This document shows positions 32,362 through 39,954 of a stretch of DNA of 64,000 nucleotides, piece after piece. The position numbers and the translations under genes are program-made. This DNA is from Streptomyces smaragdinus (GTDB lineage: Bacteria; Actinomycetota; Actinomycetes; Streptomycetales; Streptomycetaceae). The first letter of the stretch is position 1; each line of letters opens with the position of its first letter. Where the stretch lies: positions 1 to 64,000 of the forward strand of contig NZ_WEGJ01000020.1 of assembly GCF_009604385.1 (NCBI RefSeq). Direction: 5' to 3'. The notes under the pieces are model-generated. The model made no database searches, was not told where the DNA came from, and saw only the letters and a list, made by a program, of their open reading frames with translations.

Positions 32362-33486
32362 ATGTTCACGAAGCGATCGAGACGGCTGGCTTCCGTCATG
32401 GCCGCGACCGCGGCCACCGCGGTGCTGATGTCCGCCTGCGGATCCCCCAACAAGGCGACCGTCGAGGCCGACACCTCCGCCCTCGACGCGGTCTACGAGC
32501 AGATCGAGGGGCTGTCGCAGGAGAAGCGCACCGAGAAGCTCGTCGAGCTGGCCAAGGACGAGGGCGGGAAGATCAGCTTCTACGCCGGCACCAAGCCCGA
32601 GGACACCGACCCGCTCATCGCCGGGTTCGAGAAGAAGTACGGCATCAAGGTCTCGAACTACCGCGCCGGCGGCGAGGTCATCGCGCAGAAGGTGCTGCAG
32701 GAGGTGCAGGCCAAGCACGACGGCGCCGACCTGTACGTCGCCGACGCCTCCCAGGGCTCGGTCCTCGCGGGCCTCAAGGCCCTCGCGCCGCTGAAGGCAC
32801 CGCTCACGAAGCGGCTGATCCCCGGCTCGGCCACCGACTACACGGCCGCCCTGTACGTCATCGCCCCGGTGATCTCCTGGAACACCGAGCTGGTCAAGAA
32901 GCCGCCGACGAGCATCGAGGACGCCCTCAAGCGCTTCCGCGGCAAGTTCATGATCGAGCAGGAGGACGCCCCCTGGTTCGAGGCACTCGTCAAGGAGTAC
33001 TTCGTCAAGGAGAAGGGGATGTCCGAGGACGAGGCGATCAAGTACTGGGAGGACTCGGTCCGCGGCGCGTTCGTCGTCAAGGGCCACACCCTCGAGACCA
33101 CGCTGCTCACCTCGGGCCAGGCGGAGGTCTGCCTCGGCTGCTACTACCACGCGATCTCCTCGAGCAAGGCCGAGGGCGCGCCGGTCGACGCCATGCCGAT
33201 CGTGGAGCCCGTGCCGTACACCTTCATCTCCGCCGGTATCCCGGTCACCGTGAAGCACCCGGCCACCGCCCTGCTGTTCCTGGACTTCCTGCTGACCGAC
33301 GGCCAGCAGATGTTCGTCGACCAGAACCGCAACCCGGCGAACATCGACTACCAGGGCGCTTTCAAGCTCGACGAGCACAAGAACATCCCGTACGCGCTGA
33401 ACAGCGACGAGGAAAACCTCAAGAAGTGGTCCGGGATCTACGAGGACGTGCTGGCCAAGGCCGGCGGCAAGCCGATCGAGGACTGA
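32362..33486 (+). CDS. Substrate-binding lipoprotein 2, tandem paralogue
   Basis: The protein has 374 residues. It is similar to the preceding gene over the whole length, with the same lipobox (LMSACGSPNK) and shared blocks (VISWNTELVK, KGHTLETTLLTSGQAEVCLG). Differences are spread through the protein (YTTAEAKDSDPL versus YAGTKPEDTDPL), so the two probably bind related but not identical ligands. It is separated from copy 1 by ~80 bases and ended by an imperfect hairpin. Confidence 0.9.
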   Translation: MFTKRSRRLASVMAATAATAVLMSACGSPNKATVEADTSALDAVYEQIEGLSQEKRTEKLVELAKDEGGKISFYAGTKPEDTDPLIAGFEKKYGIKVSNYRAGGEVIAQKVLQEVQAKHDGADLYVADASQGSVLAGLKALAPLKAPLTKRLIPGSATDYTAALYVIAPVISWNTELVKKPPTSIEDALKRFRGKFMIEQEDAPWFEALVKEYFVKEKGMSEDEAIKYWEDSVRGAFVVKGHTLETTLLTSGQAEVCLGCYYHAISSSKAEGAPVDAMPIVEPVPYTFISAGIPVTVKHPATALLFLDFLLTDGQQMFVDQNRNPANIDYQGAFKLDEHKNIPYALNSDEENLKKWSGIYEDVLAKAGGKPIED

Positions 33487-33498
33487 CCGCACCACCCT

Positions 33499-33544
33499 GC
33501 CCCGGCGCCCCTCCATCCAGCTGACACAGGAGGGGCACCGGGGC
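33499..33544 (+). terminator. Imperfect hairpin after the transporter operon
   Basis: GCCCCGGCGCCCCTCC pairs with GGAGGGGCACCGGGGC with one mismatch and a 14-base loop. It may attenuate rather than block readthrough into the Rieske operon, since no separate operator is seen in front of the latter. Confidence 0.6.
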
Positions 33545-33599
33545 GGGCGACGCCCCAGGGGACGCGGGGCAGAGCACCGATGAAGCAAGGAGCAAGAGG

Positions 33600-34877
33600 A
33601 TGCGCATCACCAAGGAACTCAACGAACGTCTCACCCGCGTCGGTCCCGGCACCCCGATGGGCGACGTGTTCCGCCGGTACTGGATACCCGCCTGCCTGAG
33701 CGAGGAGCTCCCCGCGCCCGACGCCCCGCCGATCCGCGTCCGGCTGCTGGGCGAGGACCTGATCGCGTTCCGCGACAGCAACGGCGACGTCGGCCTCGTC
33801 GACGCGTACTGCGCCCACCGCCGCGCCCCGCTGTTCTACGGCCGCAACGAGGAGTGCGGGATCCGCTGCGTCTTCCACGGCTGGAAGTTCGACGCCACCG
33901 GCGCCTGCGTCGACATGCCGTCCGAGCCGCCGACCAGCAAGTTCAAGACCCGCGTCTCCATCAAGGCCTACCCGACGTACGAGGCCGGCGGCCTGGTGTG
34001 GACGTACATGGGCCCGCGCGAGACCACCCCCGACGTCCCCGACTACGAGTGGCTGCGCGCCCCCGAGACGCACCGGCGGGTCTCAAAGACCGGCGAGCAG
34101 TGCAACTACCTCCAGGCGATCGAGGGCGGCATCGACACCGTCCACTCGTCCTTCGCCCACAACGAGGACATCAGCAACCGCAACCTGCTGCGCTCCCGCG
34201 ACACCCACCCCAAGCTCGAGGTGGACATCGCCGCGCACGGCTTCACCTACGCGAGCATCCGCAACGTCAGCGACGAGCAGACGTATCTGCGGATCTACCA
34301 GTTCCTGATGCCGTTCCAGCAGTCCCGCGGGCGCTTCATCGACTGGGAGGGCAACCCGCAGGGGCTGCCGTCCGTGCACGGGCATCTGTGGGTGCCGATC
34401 GACGACGAGAACACCTTCGTCTACAACTTCATGTACTCCACGGACGACCGCTTCCCGATCTCCGACGAGTACTGGGAGTCCCACGAGAGCAGGTTCGGCC
34501 GCGGCAAGGACGACTTCGTCGAGGGTACGTACTGGCTCAAGCTAGGCCCCCAGAACGACTACGGGATCGACCGCGAGCTCCAGCGCACCAAGACGTACAC
34601 CGGCATCAAGGGCGTGAACACGCAGGACTTCGCCCTCCAGGTCGGCATGGGCCCCATCGTCGACCGCAGCCTGGAGGCCCTGGGCTCCACGGACCGCGCG
34701 ATCAACGCCGCCCGCCGGCTCCTCCTCCAGGCGGCCGACGACGTCGAGGCCGGCGGCATGCCGCGCGGCTCGGCGCCGGAGGACCACCGCGACACCCGCG
34801 GCTACGACCTGCTCGTCGTCCGCGGCACCGAATGGCGTGACGCGTCCAAGGAAGGCACCCGGTCCCAGTGGCAGTGA
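33600..34877 (+). CDS. Rieske non-heme iron oxygenase, phthalate 4,5-dioxygenase oxygenase-like
   Basis: The protein has 425 residues; ATG 33600 follows an AAGGAGC element about nine bases upstream. The Rieske cluster is CAHRRAPLFYGRNEECG... RCVFHGW (C-x-H, then C-x2-H). The catalytic mononuclear iron region includes NYLQAIEGGIDTVHSSFAHN. The N-terminus (NERLTRVGPGTPMGDVFRRY) is characteristic of the phthalate-4,5-dioxygenase (Pht3) subgroup of ring-hydroxylating or O-demethylating oxygenases. Electrons should come from the reductase at 38852. The true aromatic substrate is not determined. Confidence 0.85.
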   Translation: MRITKELNERLTRVGPGTPMGDVFRRYWIPACLSEELPAPDAPPIRVRLLGEDLIAFRDSNGDVGLVDAYCAHRRAPLFYGRNEECGIRCVFHGWKFDATGACVDMPSEPPTSKFKTRVSIKAYPTYEAGGLVWTYMGPRETTPDVPDYEWLRAPETHRRVSKTGEQCNYLQAIEGGIDTVHSSFAHNEDISNRNLLRSRDTHPKLEVDIAAHGFTYASIRNVSDEQTYLRIYQFLMPFQQSRGRFIDWEGNPQGLPSVHGHLWVPIDDENTFVYNFMYSTDDRFPISDEYWESHESRFGRGKDDFVEGTYWLKLGPQNDYGIDRELQRTKTYTGIKGVNTQDFALQVGMGPIVDRSLEALGSTDRAINAARRLLLQAADDVEAGGMPRGSAPEDHRDTRGYDLLVVRGTEWRDASKEGTRSQWQ

Positions 34878-35071
34878 ACGAGACGACCACCGAGTACGAG
34901 GTCCAGGAGGTGCGCGCCACCGGCCGCACCCCCGAGGCCGTCACCGAGGACCTGAACGTCCTGCTGAAGGAACGCACCGCGGCCGGCTGGTCGCTCCGCG
35001 AGATCCAGCCGATCATCTACAACTCGTCCACCACGGGCTATCTGCTCCTCTTCTTCGAGCGGGAGGTCTGA
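34874..35071 (+). CDS. Small DUF4177-like protein
   Basis: The protein has 65 residues. GTG 34874 overlaps the Rieske stop (GTGA), and its own stop overlaps the next ATG (TGATG). An in-frame GTG at 34868 is also possible. The sequence (TEYEVQEVRA... LLKERTAAGWSLREIQPII, then GYLLLFFERE) is the one-strand/helix/strands pattern of DUF4177-like miniproteins. Function is unknown. Tight coupling on both sides suggests an accessory subunit of the oxygenase. Confidence 0.7.
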   Translation: MNETTTEYEVQEVRATGRTPEAVTEDLNVLLKERTAAGWSLREIQPIIYNSSTTGYLLLFFEREV

Positions 35072-35739
35072 TGGATACCGAAGCGATCGGCCGCCTGCGG
35101 CAGCTCGACGCCTGCACGGTCTCCGACGCCCTGGACTCCCTCGGGATCCTCGGCACCCCGCTGGGCATCCGCCCGATGTGGGAGGGCGCCGCGGTCGTCG
35201 GCCGCGCGGTCACCATGAAGCTCGCCCCCTTCGGTGAGGGCGAGGCCGAGAAGCCGGTGCACCTGGGTGCGGCGGCGATCGAGGCGAGCGGGCCGGGTGA
35301 CGTGATCGTCATCGACAACGGCGGCCGGGTCGGCATGGGGTCGTGGGGCGGGCTGCTGTCCACCGCCGCGATCGAGGCCGGTGTCGCCGGCGTCGTGTCC
35401 GACGGCGCGCTGCGGGACGTCGACGAGGCGCGGGTGCTGGGCTTCCCGGTCTTCGCGCGCGCCCCGATCACCCGTACCGCCAGGGCGCGGGCGACCGAGG
35501 TCAGCCAGGGTGAGCCGGTCGAGATCGACGGGATCACCGTACGGTCCGGGGACATCGTCGTCGCCGACGGCAGCGGCGTCGTCGTCGTCCCGGCCGAGCG
35601 GCTGGCCGAGGTCGTCGGGATCGCCGAGGGGCTCGCCCGCCGCGAGGCCGGCATGGTCGAGGGCCTGCGCAAGGGCCTGAAGCCGTCCGAGGTGATGGGC
35701 CCCGAGTACCAGAACGCGCTGAAGCGGGCACAGCAGTGA
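35071..35739 (+). CDS. RraA-family protein / 4-hydroxy-4-methyl-2-oxoglutarate aldolase-like (copy 2)
   Basis: The protein has 222 residues. The RraA/HMG-aldolase fold is shown by LDACTVSDALDSLGI, GDVIVIDNGGRVGMGSWGGL, and GVVSDGALRDVDEARVLGFP with the Arg-Asp active-site pair. It is coupled to both neighbours (TGATG before, GTGA after). It differs clearly from the LigK-like copy at 21371 in lacking the long C-terminal tail, so it may act on another branched oxo-acid or decarboxylate oxaloacetate. Confidence 0.8.
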   Translation: MDTEAIGRLRQLDACTVSDALDSLGILGTPLGIRPMWEGAAVVGRAVTMKLAPFGEGEAEKPVHLGAAAIEASGPGDVIVIDNGGRVGMGSWGGLLSTAAIEAGVAGVVSDGALRDVDEARVLGFPVFARAPITRTARARATEVSQGEPVEIDGITVRSGDIVVADGSGVVVVPAERLAEVVGIAEGLARREAGMVEGLRKGLKPSEVMGPEYQNALKRAQQ

Positions 35740-36734
35740 CCGCACTGCGCCTGAGCATGGCGCTCACCGAGAACCCGATGACCCGCCCGCTCCTCGACGG
35801 GCGGGTGAGGGTGCAGGGGGTCGAGCTCGCGGCGACCGGGCTGCATCCGTCGGAGCTCTTCTGGCGCCAGCTCAAGTTCGGCGAGTTCGACATCTCCGAG
35901 ATGTCGCTGTCGTCGCTGAGCATCGGCAGGTCGCAGGGGCTGCGGGACTGGGTCGCCGTACCCGTCTTCACCACCCGCCGCTTCTTCCACACCGACATGC
36001 TCGCCCGCGACGACGCCGGCATCGAGACGCCCGCCGACCTGGTGGGCAAGCGCGTCGGCGTGCCCGAGTACCAGCAGACCGCGGCCGTGTGGGCGCGCGT
36101 CGCGCTGGCGGACGAGTTCGGCGTACGGGCCAGTGACCTCAAGTGGTTCATGGAACGGCCCCCGGAGAAGAGCCACGGCGGCGCGACCTCGTTCGCGCCG
36201 CCGCCCGGCGTCGACCTCACGTACATCCCGCCGGACCGCACCATGGGCCAGCTCCTCGCCAGCGGCGAGCTGGATGCCGCGGTCCGCTACCTCGGGACGA
36301 CGAACCTCGTCGACCGCAGCGGACGCAGCGCGGCGAGCATCCCGCATCTGCGCCCGCTCTTCGCGGACAAGGTCGCCGAGGGCGTGCGCTACCTCCGGGC
36401 GACGGGGATCCTGCCGATCAACCACGTCGTGGTGATCCGCCGGTCCCTGTTCGAGGAGCACCCGTGGCTCGCGCTCAACCTGTACGCGGCCTTCGCCGAG
36501 GCGAAGGAGCTGGTGTACGAGCCGCTTCCGGACCTGATCGCCGGCTGGGCCCGTACGGGCGACGTCGACGCCTCCGTCGTACACACCCTGCGCGACACCG
36601 ACCCCGTGCCGTACGGCATCGCGGCGAACAAGCACGTCCTGGAGCGGCTGTCGCAGGCCCTCGTCGAACAGGGCCTGGTCGCCGAGCGGGTCGAGCCGCT
36701 GTCGCTCTTCGCCCCCAGCACCCACGCGCTGTGA
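35736..36734 (+). CDS. 4,5-dihydroxyphthalate decarboxylase-like protein
   Basis: The protein has 332 residues, with GTG 35736 overlapping the previous stop. It belongs to the periplasmic-binding-fold family that includes Pht5: RLSMALTENPMTRPLLDGRV, FDISEMSLSSLSIGRSQGL, VAVPVFTTRRFFHTDMLAR. There is no signal peptide, so it is cytoplasmic, consistent with an enzyme and not a transporter component. With the Pht3-like oxygenase this suggests decarboxylation of a dihydroxy aromatic acid. A solute-sensing role cannot be excluded. Confidence 0.75.
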   Translation: MTALRLSMALTENPMTRPLLDGRVRVQGVELAATGLHPSELFWRQLKFGEFDISEMSLSSLSIGRSQGLRDWVAVPVFTTRRFFHTDMLARDDAGIETPADLVGKRVGVPEYQQTAAVWARVALADEFGVRASDLKWFMERPPEKSHGGATSFAPPPGVDLTYIPPDRTMGQLLASGELDAAVRYLGTTNLVDRSGRSAASIPHLRPLFADKVAEGVRYLRATGILPINHVVVIRRSLFEEHPWLALNLYAAFAEAKELVYEPLPDLIAGWARTGDVDASVVHTLRDTDPVPYGIAANKHVLERLSQALVEQGLVAERVEPLSLFAPSTHAL

Positions 36735-36771
36735 ACAAGCACTTCGCAAGAACCGAAAGGAAGACCACGTC

Positions 36772-37167
36772 GTGAGCCGACGTCGTATCTACGAGATCCC
36801 CGGGGTGAACCACGGGGCCGCGCCGATCCCCATGGCCGCCCGCGTCGGGAACCTGTTCCAGTCCAGCGGGATCTCGGGCCGCAACCCGGAGAACAACGAG
36901 CTCCCCGAGGACGGCGTGGCCCAGGTGGACTTCGCGTTCGCCAACGCCCGCACCCTGCTCGACGTCGCCGGTGTCGGACTCGACGAGGTCGTGTTCCTCG
37001 AGGTCGTGCTGGAGGACAACTCCCTGCGCGACGACATCAACCGGCACTGGCTCGACTGGTACCCCGACGCCCAAGACCGCCCCGCGCGGCACACGACGGT
37101 CCGCGAGCTGCCGGGCCACCTGAAGATGCAGCTGCGCATCGAGGCATGGACGGAGAGCACCAAGTGA
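36772..37167 (+). CDS. Rid/YjgF-family protein (enamine/imine deaminase)
   Basis: The protein has 131 residues, with GTG 36772 after AAAGGAAGA. Rid-fold landmarks include an early GVNHGAAPIPMAARVGNLFQSSG segment, VDFAFANARTLLDVAGVGLD, and the C-terminal LPGHLKMQLRIEAW. Rid proteins hydrolyse reactive enamines/imines, and some act as 2-aminomuconate deaminases. Presence next to an extradiol dioxygenase hints that the pathway may produce a nitrogen-containing intermediate. The usual catalytic Arg is not obvious where expected, so activity is uncertain. Confidence 0.8.
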   Translation: MSRRRIYEIPGVNHGAAPIPMAARVGNLFQSSGISGRNPENNELPEDGVAQVDFAFANARTLLDVAGVGLDEVVFLEVVLEDNSLRDDINRHWLDWYPDAQDRPARHTTVRELPGHLKMQLRIEAWTESTK

Positions 37168-37814
37168 CCGACGACATCGTCAAGGGACTGGCCCGGGCGG
37201 CGACCTCCGGCATCTCGGACGCCCTGGACCGGCTGGGCATCGCCGGCCAGGTGCACGGCATCCAGCCGCTCGACCCCGACTTCGCCCTCGCCGGCCGGGC
37301 GTTCACCGGCCTCTACCAGCCGGTCGACGTCAACGGCGGCACCGTCGGCGACTACATCGACGACGTCCCCGAGGGCGCCGTCGTCGTCCTCGACAACCGG
37401 GGCCGCACCGACGCCACCGTCTGGGGCGACATCCTCACCATGGTCGCCGCCAACAAGGGCATCGCCGGCACCGTCATCGACGGCGTCTGCCGCGACAGCA
37501 AGCGCGCCCGCGAGCTCAACTACCCCGTCTTCTCCCGCGGCCGCTACATGCGCACCGGCAAGGACCGCGTCCAGATGACCGGCATCCAGGTCCCCGTCAC
37601 CCTCGGCGAGATCCGCGTGCACCCCGGCGACATCCTCATCGGCGACGGCGACGGGATCGTCGTCGTACCGCAGGAGCGGGCCCAGGAGGTGCTCGACCTC
37701 GTCAACGAGATCGAGGGCACCGAGGAGCGGATCCGCGAGCAGGTGCAGGCGGGTGTCGCGCTGGTCGAGGCGCGGAAACAGCTCGGCTACCACCAGCTGC
37801 AGACCAAGCGCTGA
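37164..37814 (+). CDS. RraA-family protein / aldolase-like (copy 3)
   Basis: The protein has 216 residues, with GTG 37164 overlapping the Rid stop (GTGA). The family signature is present: SGISDALDRLGIAG, VVVLDNRGRTDATVWGDILT and GTVIDGVCRDSKRARELNYP with the Arg-Asp pair. It differs from copy 2 in the active-site loop (DATVWGDIL versus GMGSWGGLL). It is the third member of this family in the island. The LigB-type gene follows 28 bases later. Confidence 0.8.
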   Translation: MTDDIVKGLARAATSGISDALDRLGIAGQVHGIQPLDPDFALAGRAFTGLYQPVDVNGGTVGDYIDDVPEGAVVVLDNRGRTDATVWGDILTMVAANKGIAGTVIDGVCRDSKRARELNYPVFSRGRYMRTGKDRVQMTGIQVPVTLGEIRVHPGDILIGDGDGIVVVPQERAQEVLDLVNEIEGTEERIREQVQAGVALVEARKQLGYHQLQTKR

Positions 37815-37842
37815 GCGCGGCAGAGAGAAAGGAGAGCCCGCT

Positions 37843-38838
37843 GTGGCCGAGATAGTCCTGGGGCTGGCTACGTCGCACACCCCCCAGCTGAGCACCGAGA
37901 CCTCCTGGTGGGAGGACCACGCCAACCGTGACCGCCGCAACACCTTCCTGATCGGCAGGGACGGCGAGGTCCACGACTACGCCTCGCTCGCCGCCGTACC
38001 CGAGTGGGCGGTGCCCGCCGAGCGGCTCACGCCCGAGGTGTGGCAGTCGCTGCACGAGCGCGGGCAGGCCGGCGTACAGACCCTGAAGGACAAGCTCGCC
38101 GAGGTCGCGCCCGACGTCGTCGTCGTGATCGGCGACGACCAGGACGAGATGTTCCACGACGACGGCCTGCCGACGTTCGCCGTCTTCCACGGCGACTCGA
38201 TCTACGACATGCCCCCCGAGCAGGCCAAACTCGACGCGACCGCCGACGGCATCAAGGCCGCCATGTGGGCGCGGCACGCGGAGGCCCCGGACAAGTACGT
38301 GACGCCGGGCGACCTGGGCCGGCACCTCGTGCTGTCCGTCGTCGAGGACGAGTTCGACGTCGTCGCCTTCGCCCGCCAGCCGCAGGAACGCAGCATCGGG
38401 CACGCGTTCACCTTTGTACGGAGGCGGCTGATGGGCGAGGAGATGATCCCGCTGCTGCCCATCGCCGTGAATTCGTACATCCCGCCGAACGTGCCGTCGG
38501 CGCGGCGCTGCTACCAGTTCGGCCGGGCGATCCGGCGGGCGATCGAGTCGTACCCGGAGGATCTGCGGGTGGCGGTCGTGGCGTCGGGCGGGCTGAGCCA
38601 CTTCGTCGTCGACGAGGAGCTCGACCGCCGGATCCTCGACGGGCTGAAGAACCGCGACGTCGAGTCGCTGTCGACCATCCCGCGCAAGCACATGCGTTCG
38701 GGCACGTCGGAGAGCCTGCTGTGGATCGCCGCGGGCGGGGCTCTGGAGCATCTCGAGATGACCGAGGTGGACTACATCCCCGCCTACCGGTCCGAGGCGG
38801 GCACCGGCATCGGCACGGCCTTCGCCGTGTGGCAGTGA
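37843..38838 (+). CDS. Class III extradiol ring-cleavage dioxygenase, LigB type
   Basis: The protein has 331 residues; GTG 37843 has AAAGGAGAG six bases upstream. The opening (VLGLATSHTPQLS) places a metal-ligand His at residue 12, as in LigB. Conserved VVVVIGDDQDEMFHDDGLPT, GHAFTFVRRRL and ASGGLSHFVVDEELDR complete the family pattern. It should cleave a catechol- or gallate-type ring next to a hydroxyl with Fe2+. No LigA-type alpha subunit is adjacent, so it is a LigA-independent form or pairs with something elsewhere. Downstream LigJ/LigK-like genes fit 4-oxalomesaconate chemistry. Confidence 0.85.
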   Translation: MAEIVLGLATSHTPQLSTETSWWEDHANRDRRNTFLIGRDGEVHDYASLAAVPEWAVPAERLTPEVWQSLHERGQAGVQTLKDKLAEVAPDVVVVIGDDQDEMFHDDGLPTFAVFHGDSIYDMPPEQAKLDATADGIKAAMWARHAEAPDKYVTPGDLGRHLVLSVVEDEFDVVAFARQPQERSIGHAFTFVRRRLMGEEMIPLLPIAVNSYIPPNVPSARRCYQFGRAIRRAIESYPEDLRVAVVASGGLSHFVVDEELDRRILDGLKNRDVESLSTIPRKHMRSGTSESLLWIAAGGALEHLEMTEVDYIPAYRSEAGTGIGTAFAVWQ

Positions 38839-38851
38839 GCGGAGAGAGCGC

Positions 38852-39838
38852 ATGACCCTCACGATCCATCCCAGAGTCCTCGCCACGACGTACACCGACC
38901 GCGTGGCCCACATGGTCGTCGCCGAACGCACGGAGCCGGCCGAGGGGATCGCGAGCTTCGTGCTCGCGGACCCCGGGGGCGGCGACCTGCCCCGGTGGAC
39001 GCCGGGGGCGCACATCGACGTCGTGATCGGCGACGTCGTACGCCAGTACTCGCTGTGCGGCGACCCCACGGACCGCAAGGTCTGGCGGATCGCCGTGCTG
39101 CGCGAGGAGGCCGGCCGGGGCGGCTCGGTCCGGGTCCACGACACGCTGCGGGCGGGTGCGACGGTCGAGGTGCGGGGGCCGCGCAACCACTTCCTGCTGG
39201 ACGCGGCCCCGTCGTACGTCTTCGTCGCCGGCGGTATCGGCATCACGCCGATCGCCGCGATGGTGCGCGAGGCCGAGGCGGCGGGCGCCGACTGGCACCT
39301 CTACTACGGCGGACGCTCGCGGGGCACGATGGCCTTCGCGGGGGAACTCGCCGCGGAGTACGAGGGCAAGGTCACGCTCGTGCCCGAGGACGTCTCCGGG
39401 CGCCTCGACCTGGCGGGGCTGCTCCCGGCGCCGGCGGCGGGCACCCTGGTGTACGCGTGCGGGCCCGAGGGGCTGCTCGCGGCGCTGGAGACGGCGTGTA
39501 CGGGGCATCCGGCGGGGACCCTGCGCACCGAGCGGTTCGCGCCGAAGGGGGAGCTGTTCTCCGAGGACGACCAGCCGTTCGAGGTGACCGCCGAGCAGTC
39601 GGGGGTCACGATCACCGTGGAGCCGGGGCAGTCGATCCTGCACGCGCTGGACGAGGCCGGGGTGATGGTCTTCTCCTCCTGCGAGGAGGGGATCTGCGGG
39701 ACCTGCGAGACCCGCGTCATCGCCGGTACGCCCGACCACCGCGACTCGGTGCTGACCGAGCGGGACCGGGAGAGCGGTGACGTGATGATGATCTGCTGCT
39801 CACGGGCCCGCTCGGAGTCCCTGGTGCTCGACATCTGA
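38852..39838 (+). CDS. Phthalate-dioxygenase-reductase/VanB-type oxidoreductase
   Basis: The protein has 328 residues; ATG 38852 is 14 bases after the dioxygenase stop. Domain order is FMN-binding barrel (RQYSLCGDP), NAD-binding domain (VFVAGGIGITPIAAMV), then a C-terminal plant-type 2Fe-2S domain with CEEGICGTCETRVIAG and a later Cys-containing MICCS. It passes electrons from NADH to a Rieske oxygenase, almost certainly the one at 33600. It is the last gene of the operon, ended by two hairpins. Confidence 0.9.
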   Translation: MTLTIHPRVLATTYTDRVAHMVVAERTEPAEGIASFVLADPGGGDLPRWTPGAHIDVVIGDVVRQYSLCGDPTDRKVWRIAVLREEAGRGGSVRVHDTLRAGATVEVRGPRNHFLLDAAPSYVFVAGGIGITPIAAMVREAEAAGADWHLYYGGRSRGTMAFAGELAAEYEGKVTLVPEDVSGRLDLAGLLPAPAAGTLVYACGPEGLLAALETACTGHPAGTLRTERFAPKGELFSEDDQPFEVTAEQSGVTITVEPGQSILHALDEAGVMVFSSCEEGICGTCETRVIAGTPDHRDSVLTERDRESGDVMMICCSRARSESLVLDI

Positions 39839-39853
39839 CGGGCACCCCTGAAC

Positions 39854-39888
39854 CTGCCGGCGCCGCCGACCCCTTCTGGCGCCGGCAG
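39854..39888 (+). terminator. Hairpin terminator after the reductase gene
   Basis: CTGCCGGCGCC pairs perfectly over 11 bases across a 13-base loop, 15 bases after the stop. Confidence 0.75.
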
Positions 39889-39893
39889 CAGAG

Positions 39894-39954
39894 GAGGCCG
39901 GTCGCCGGACCCCCTGTCCACCGCACGGACAAGGGGGGTTCGGCGGCCGGCCTC
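39894..39954. terminator. Long bidirectional hairpin between convergent operons
   Basis: GAGGCCGGTCGCCGGACCCC at the left end pairs, with a few mismatches and a bulge, with the segment ending GGCGGCCGGCCTC. The stem is about 26 bases and ends exactly at the carboxyltransferase stop, so it serves both strands. Confidence 0.8.

Noticed and set aside
28253..33486. Assigning the ABC importer firmly to iron or to phthalate
   Set aside because: The family imports Fe3+, phosphonates and other ligands; nothing in the sequence decides between them.
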